This document shows positions 58,904 to 64,000 of a stretch of DNA of 64,000 nucleotides, piece by piece. Positions within the stretch are counted from its first letter, which is position 1; the number at the start of each line of letters is the position of its first letter. Position numbers and translations under genes: made by a program. A model generated the notes under the pieces. The model worked only from the letters and a program-made list of their open reading frames with translations. It did no database searches and was not told the DNA's origin. This stretch comes from Solen grandis (taxonomy: Eukaryota; Mollusca; Bivalvia; Adapedonta; Solenidae), in contig CM037784.1 of the NCBI GenBank assembly GCA_021229015.1, forward strand, positions 63,024,813 to 63,088,812, written 5' to 3'.

Positions 58904-60311
58904 TTACTCGTCAAACCGAATCAAATGCGATGCACAATCGGCATACTCCATCACAGTGATTTCTTCAGCCATGTACTTGTGTTTCAGGGCAGACAGTCTC
59001 TGTTCAAGTTGTCGGTATTTCCTCCTCTTCTTTTCTCTCACTCCTCCGGCACTGTGCTGAAGAATTTTGATAGCATTGGCAGCTTCAATCCTTTGTATTG
59101 TTTCCAAGAACTTGTAAATGTTCGGATGTGACTGTCTCATACTTTTCTTTAGTTTGTTGTGCCAGCCTTCCAAGTTGTTTGTTGTTCTTGGTCCTTCTGT
59201 CTCGAAATGGTTCCAGTTGTCCTTGTCTCCCTCAACCCAATGTTCAGTGACATAGTCTGTGAACCTTGAAACATCCACTGGAATCTCTGCATTTTCAGCA
59301 TCCGTCAGTGCGACAAACCACACATCTTCAACATGTTGTATGGGGACTAGAGGCAGAACTGCAGCTCTTCTTCCTAGTTTCTTAAAGTCCTCATTCTCAG
59401 AATACAGTCCAACTAAGCCAAGCTTCTGTATCTTCCGCCAAACACACTGTGTGTAATGAAAAAAACACCTTTCACATTCACATTTGGAAACACTCTGCGA
59501 GCTGCCTGCTTGGTTGCTGCCTCAAAGTCTATCAGGAGTGTGTCTGGTCCCAGTTCCATTCCTATTTCCCTGCATTTCTGTTGAAGATGTTGAAAAAGTC
59601 TGCAGTAAATCCTTTCACTTTTTCCAGGCAGAAGGGCAAACACTAACGGATACATGTGTCCATCAATATATCCATGGAGTGTGTAGACCTGGCTGAATAT
59701 GTCTGGGCACACATAAAATGTTCCGTCTCCATATATGGTTGGGTTCTGTGCCAGATGCTGGAGATTTGTTCTTGTAGCAAAAATCAGCATCCTGTTGTCA
59801 TTCTCTGCCTCATCAACCAGTAGGAACTGCTCACCAGTGTGCGTTTCAGTCCATTTTCCATCCAAATCTATGTCACTCCTGGACTTTGGTATCCCGGTCT
59901 CAATGCACCTCTTTCCCTGTATAGAGATGACTTGGTGGAGGGGAAGGTTGGTAATCCTTTGCAGACTTGTTCTGCATCTTCGTCCCATTCTCTGTCTCTC
60001 AGACTGGATATGACTTCTTCATATATTGACGGAATCGGCGTGGTTTCTTCGCGTGCCCTCTTTCGCATGAGTTGATTTATTTCATGGCGCTTCAGTTCCA
60101 TGTGTTCGGCTGCATGATTATGGGTATTGGTCACAGAAACTGGAATGTTGTCAGCTGTTGTGATTTTAGCAGAACAGGTTCGGACATGACAGACCCAGTA
60201 CACCCTTGTTGGTTTTCGGTTTTTGACCTGGTATCTGAATCCATTGTAAACCAGACTATCACCACCACGTTGGTTCTTGACAAACTGCACACTCACTTGT
60301 GCATTTGCCAT
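58904..60311 (-). pseudogene. FLYWCH zinc finger plus MULE transposase, reading frame broken twice
   Basis: Starts MANAQVSVQFVKNQRGGDSL. Residues about 1-70 form a FLYWCH finger: the G-F-x-Y strand, W-V-C, then C, then HNHAAEH supply the aromatic and C2H2 residues. A linker ending STKSSLYRER follows, then the MULE catalytic domain: GEQFLLVDE, IYGDGTFYVCPD (first Asp), LLPGKSERIYCRLFQHLQQK, LIDFEAATKQAARRVFP (second Asp), FHYTQCVWRKIQKLGL and RTTNNLEGWHNKLKKS (likely the Glu region). The frame changes near 59890-59897 and again in a T7 run near 59460. All conserved motifs survive on either side, so the copy is either very young or the breaks are sequencing errors. The stop lies at 58904. Confidence 0.88.
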
Positions 60312-60884
60312 TTTAGCTTATAATTTCAGACGATGTTACTTAGTGAAATTTTACTATCAAATGAAGACATTTACATCAGAATGTAAATATATTGTATCTG
60401 ATACAGTTCAGTTCATTAATGAGATATCACAGTTTGAAAGTCACAATAAATTGATAACCAAAAATGTTAATTACTTCAAATCAAATTGTTTACCTTAAGT
60501 AGTAAACTGCTAGATCAAAGGACTTGTTTGTATTTCTTAATCCAATCACTTAGCAATATATACAGGATAAATGGACTTTAGTTGGACCAATCAATTAACA
60601 CAATTTAAAGAAAAAAGTAGCAGAGGTGATAATTATCTTAATAAGTTCAAATTATTTTTTATCTTTATCAATTCACATAAGCTTTAAAGCCAGAGATCAA
60701 AGGAATGCATGTTTACACTATAAATTACAATTAATTTAAAACAAAAAACAGAAACAAAATCAGATAATACAACTTCAATTCATTTTAATGTGTTGTAGTT
60801 TGAAATAGATTATAATCCCTTATCAAAACACACCCAGCAAGGTGCTAAAAATCTTGAGTGGGACAGTTGGGAAACAAAATATCA

Positions 60885-60910
60885 AAAAGTGGGACAGTTG
60901 GGCATAAACC
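60885..60910 (-). repeat. Right terminal inverted repeat of the MULE element
   Basis: AAAAGTGGGACAGTTGGG followed by CATAAACC, directly followed by the target duplicate GCCAGACT at 60911-60918. Confidence 0.92.
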
Positions 60911-60918
60911 GCCAGACT

Positions 60919-62400
60919 CCTATTGTCTTATGGCTCCCTGCTGTTAATGTGTAGGTAATCCGAATCGGCAGTCGTCCATGACTGTGTGATAAGCATGTGT
61001 TTAGGGTACTGCGGAAACGTTCACTGATTGAGAGAAATTTACATGTCGTCTGCCGAGCGATCTAACAATTGGGAAAAATAGACAATTACCAAAAGTTTGT
61101 ATCAGTTACAACTATAAACAATTCTAGGCAAATGCAGTTTAAAAAAATTACTAAAATGTAATTAAAAAATAAACAAACTACTTTGACGAAATCTACTCAA
61201 CGATTTTTTTAATTCACTTCTCTACATGTATAAAGTTTTAAATCTGGCATTAAATGCGGGCTAATTAGCTGCCGGCAGGTTGATGAACTTTCAGGTTTGA
61301 AAAATTGCCGATTTCGTTTTTGAAAAAGTTAAAAAGGTAATGATTTTTTTTTTGCTGTAGCAAACTGCAGAGTAGATGCATACCTATCGCTAGCCATGCA
61401 AATCAAACTAAATCAGAAATGGGTTGTGTTTCTAAATGTCACCAGCTTTACTATTTTTACATAATCTTTTAAGTATTATTTTTTATGAAACTAACTCCGA
61501 AATATTTTTCCTGAAAGGAATAAATACAAACAGTAGGCCAATACAATCAGGTTCACTTTTTTAATATTTACGAATATAATAATCTACATATATGTGTATT
61601 TATGGTCTCTTTATATAGAGACCCTGGTGTATTTTAAATTTATAAAAAAAAACATGAATATGAAATGAAAGAATTTGAAAATTTCAATCTGCATATTTTG
61701 GGAAAATCCATATTTTGGGACAATGTATATGTAGATTATACATGATCACATATTCAAATCAAATCCAGGTAATCAGTCAAGGAGCAATGTTACTGATAAG
61801 CCGATGAGTACGAAATACTAAAAAAATTTCAAATTAAAACGGATATTAAAAATTTTATATTAAATATCAACATCTTTCATTACTGAATATTGTTTGTTTT
61901 GTTACTGATTTAAAATTCAGAAGAAGAAAAAATGTACCAAAAATCGACACGCAGAAGGGGCCAAACCTTCTGCAACCGCCCGACCCTAAAACGTGCGCCT
62001 GATTTTATTTTTTTTTATCTGGGAAGTCTGTGTGTGAAGGCTGCTTCCAGATCGACAATTAGACAGTCAAGATTACCAAGTTCCAACCTAATACAGCATA
62101 TACCCAGTATTCCCTTCAACATATTCGACAAAATATGTTTAAAGTGATTTTTTCCTCAGATTTAAACAAAACTGTCTTTTACAATGTTGATTCTAAAACT
62201 GGTGACTATTCAAAGCATTCACTAACTGATAGTGTACACAAGTCACTTATTTTTTTGAAGGGGGGAAGGTGGGTCCAAAAAAGCATTAATTTTTTATGCA
62301 AGTCTGCCCCCCCCTTACTACCGTCATTTTTTTAAATTACAAATGTAGTCAAATACTATTGCACAGTAGTTATTCAAAAACATGGCTTTGCGAAGGTAAA
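60919..62400. other. No gene recognised
   Basis: AT-rich, with short open stretches only. No domain, splice pattern or clear repeat family was recognised. Confidence 0.5.
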
Positions 62401-62424
62401 ATATAACATTATACCGCTCAAGGC

Positions 62425-63270
62425 TCAATCCCACTTGACATTTTTTGCCTAGGGAATGTACTCCCGATGGAAATTGATGAGCCTCGGGAGGCGTCGGGAA
62501 CAGGTTTCCCTGTGTCCCGCGGAAGCTTCGAAAGCGTCGCGAGCTATGTGGAGTCATCGGGAGAACTTCATTGCTTGCATTGAAATTTTTCCCTATATGT
62601 TCTCGAAGTTTTATCGGGGAAAACAGGCCGGGAAAACATACGCATAGCTTCCCGGAAGCTCCTGGGAAGCATTCACGGAGATTTCGCGAAATATTTTTTG
62701 CCTCCGAGGAACCCCCTAGGCTTCGGTGATGTCTCGAAGGTTCGGCAACTTTTCTGTGACACATTCCAGATCTTGTGATAGAATCTCAGAATATTCGCAA
62801 ATAATTCGGCAAGCGCACTCTAAAATTTGTTGCTGTTTTGGTCAACTTTAGACTGAAACGGTCAAAAGACCATGGGACATTGGTGGGGGCATCCTCATAA
62901 ACCCCCGAAAGTTTACCCTTGATTTTGTCCATCACTAAATCCTCATAATCTTCCCTGAGGCACCTAGGATGGTTCGCTACAGCGATACATCCCCTAATCT
63001 ACGGGGAATTCCCCCGATGATGTTTCAAATTCGGTGAAGCTCCGAGGCACCTTCCCCGATCATCGGAGAAATGTCCCGAACATTGGGAGCCATCCCCGAT
63101 AATACAATGTCATTGTACCATAACCGAAACATCAGTGAACGTTTCATCGGACCAATCCCGAAGCTTCTCATGGGACTGCTCTGTCTTTTTGGCTAAAATA
63201 TCTGATGTCATCTGGAGAATATTTGTGTATTTCCACATCGCCGATGATTTTTCTCCAGTGGGACCTAGGC
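62425..63270. repeat. GC-richer block of short degenerate motifs
   Basis: About 850 bp rich in CGGGGA, CCGATG, CCGAGG and TCGAAG words on both strands, clearly unlike its AT-rich neighbours. It starts near TCCCACTTGA and ends near TCCAGTGGGA, a 10-bp inverted pair with one mismatch. The one longer open frame (minus, 62324-62764) is low in hydrophobic order and is probably not a gene. Confidence 0.5.
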
Positions 63271-63299
63271 ATTAGATCCATGGTCTTCAAGTTTAAAAA

Positions 63300-63482
63300 A
63301 ACAAAACAAACAAAAAAACACATAAAAAACCTTCACTTTCATCCCTAGATACCCTTCAGAATGCATCTCCGTCACACTAAAACCCCTTTCTTTTCAGGGG
63401 GAGCATGCCCCCGGACCCCCCTATCACTCACATCACTTTCAGACTTGGCCCCCCCAGTGGAAAAATTCTTGATCCGGGCCTG
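63300..63482 (-). repeat. CAGGCCCGGATCAAGAATTT repeat, inverted copy
   Basis: On the minus strand starts CAGGCCCGGATCAAGAATTT, continues GGGGGGTCCGGGGGCATGC and GGAGATGCATTCTGAAGG, matching 57137-57330. The end CAGGCCCGGATC is also present at 58261-58272. Confidence 0.72.
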
Positions 63483-63751
63483 TTATATATAATAATTATT
63501 TAAAGTATATTTTATTACATATTATACAGTCATATAACATTGCATTAAAGTTTTGATTTGTACAAAAATAATTTATACTAGCAGACGAAATAATGTGTTC
63601 TATCAGTGAGATAAATTCCATATCCCACAGTGTGAGTGTAAAAAGAACTTCTTTTGTTACTGATAATGGGTATGAACTGTACATATCGATATGTAGCAGC
63701 AGTTAGCATTGAATAATTTTTTTTTTCTCTCTCTCTCTTTTGTCTTAAAAT

Positions 63752-63860
63752 AATATGGAATACATCTCGTCGTGAAGTGATATTTTTTTAATTTTCACGA
63801 GCGTGTGAAAAATTAATTACATCACTTCGAAATGAGATAATTATACATGTATTCCATATT
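63752..63860. mobile_element. 109-bp hairpin miniature element
   Basis: AATATGGAATACATCTCG at the left and TACATGTATTCCATATT at the right are inverted. The inner GTGAAGTGAT / ATCACTTCG also pair. No coding capacity. Confidence 0.72.
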
Positions 63861-64000
63861 CATCCAAACAAACGGGCACCCTCCATTTACACTTTGCTGA
63901 ATCCGCAATTTTAACTGCTGCTTTCTTGTCGAGGGGAGATCACTCCACTAGTAAGACATGGCAAATGCAATGTTACGAAAGTGTAACTTGTGTTTTGCAA

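Larger units (their letters stand above)
58436..60910 (-). mobile_element. Complete FLYWCH/MULE (Mutator-like) DNA transposon, 2475 bp
   Basis: Both ends carry a 26-bp inverted repeat (58436-58461 and 60885-60910) identical at 23 positions. Its inner 18 bp, CCCAACTGTCCCACTTTT, are identical. An exact 8-bp direct repeat GCCAGACT sits immediately outside both ends (58428-58435 and 60911-60918), as expected for a target-site duplication. Inside is one transposase gene on the minus strand with two frame breaks. Two further copies of GTGGGACAGTTGGGA lie just inside the ends (58484-58498 and 60858-60872). Direct ends, target duplication and coding content agree with a Mutator-superfamily insertion. 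Confidence 0.92.

Noticed and set aside
62324..62764. A 146-codon minus-strand open frame
   Set aside because: It lies in the block of short degenerate GC-rich words, has no recognisable domain or splice context, and its composition follows the repeat rather than a protein.

Overview
The window is nuclear DNA of an animal. It is AT-rich, with intron-split genes, conserved GT/AG splice sites and a dense load of short non-autonomous repeats. The repeats point to a bivalve mollusc: pearl-like elements (short ends, a core of roughly 150-210 bp tandem monomers, a GACG-type microsatellite and a terminal hairpin), TTAA-ended miniature elements and tRNA-derived SINEs. The species cannot be told from sequence alone. 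Two 100-base runs of N (26201-26300 and 47097-47196) are assembly gaps.

Four conserved protein genes can be read exon by exon with consistent splice phases. ZGPAT (minus, 626-3377) runs off the left edge, so only its first four coding exons (172 codons) are present. TMCO1 (plus, 3692-8354, seven exons) lies head to head with it, 314 bp apart. GORAB (minus, 18084-25508, six exons) encodes a Rab6-interacting golgin. FAM161A-like (minus, 49499-56336, five exons, 777 residues) encodes a centriole/ciliary scaffold protein. The genes act in unrelated processes: transcription and splicing control, ER calcium and membrane-protein insertion, Golgi traffic, and cilium structure. I see no functional cluster. 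In human, however, TMCO1 and GORAB both map to 1q24, which hints at old linkage.

At 58436-60910 lies a complete Mutator-like DNA transposon with a FLYWCH zinc finger and a MULE-type transposase. Its boundaries can be read directly: 26-bp terminal inverted repeats (23 of 26 identical) and an 8-bp target duplication. Its reading frame is broken twice.

Most of the rest is repeat. There are TTAA-ended miniature elements at 2041, 8966, 11745, 12564 and 52119, and a related family at 51533 and 52413. Pearl/Helentron-like elements occur at 5321, 18820, 19073, 22458, 26301, 29724, 30809, 31638, 37153, 38994 and 44814. A large fold-back inverted duplication spans 26612-29690. Insertions nested inside other repeats fill 29.7-33.1 kb. 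No convincing gene was found in 8.4-17.5 kb, 31-49 kb or 61-64 kb.

Single-base frame breaks occur in TMCO1 exon 5 and twice in the transposase, and possibly at the GORAB 3' end. At least two of these lie in homopolymers, so residual long-read consensus error is a live explanation and should be excluded before calling anything a pseudogene.
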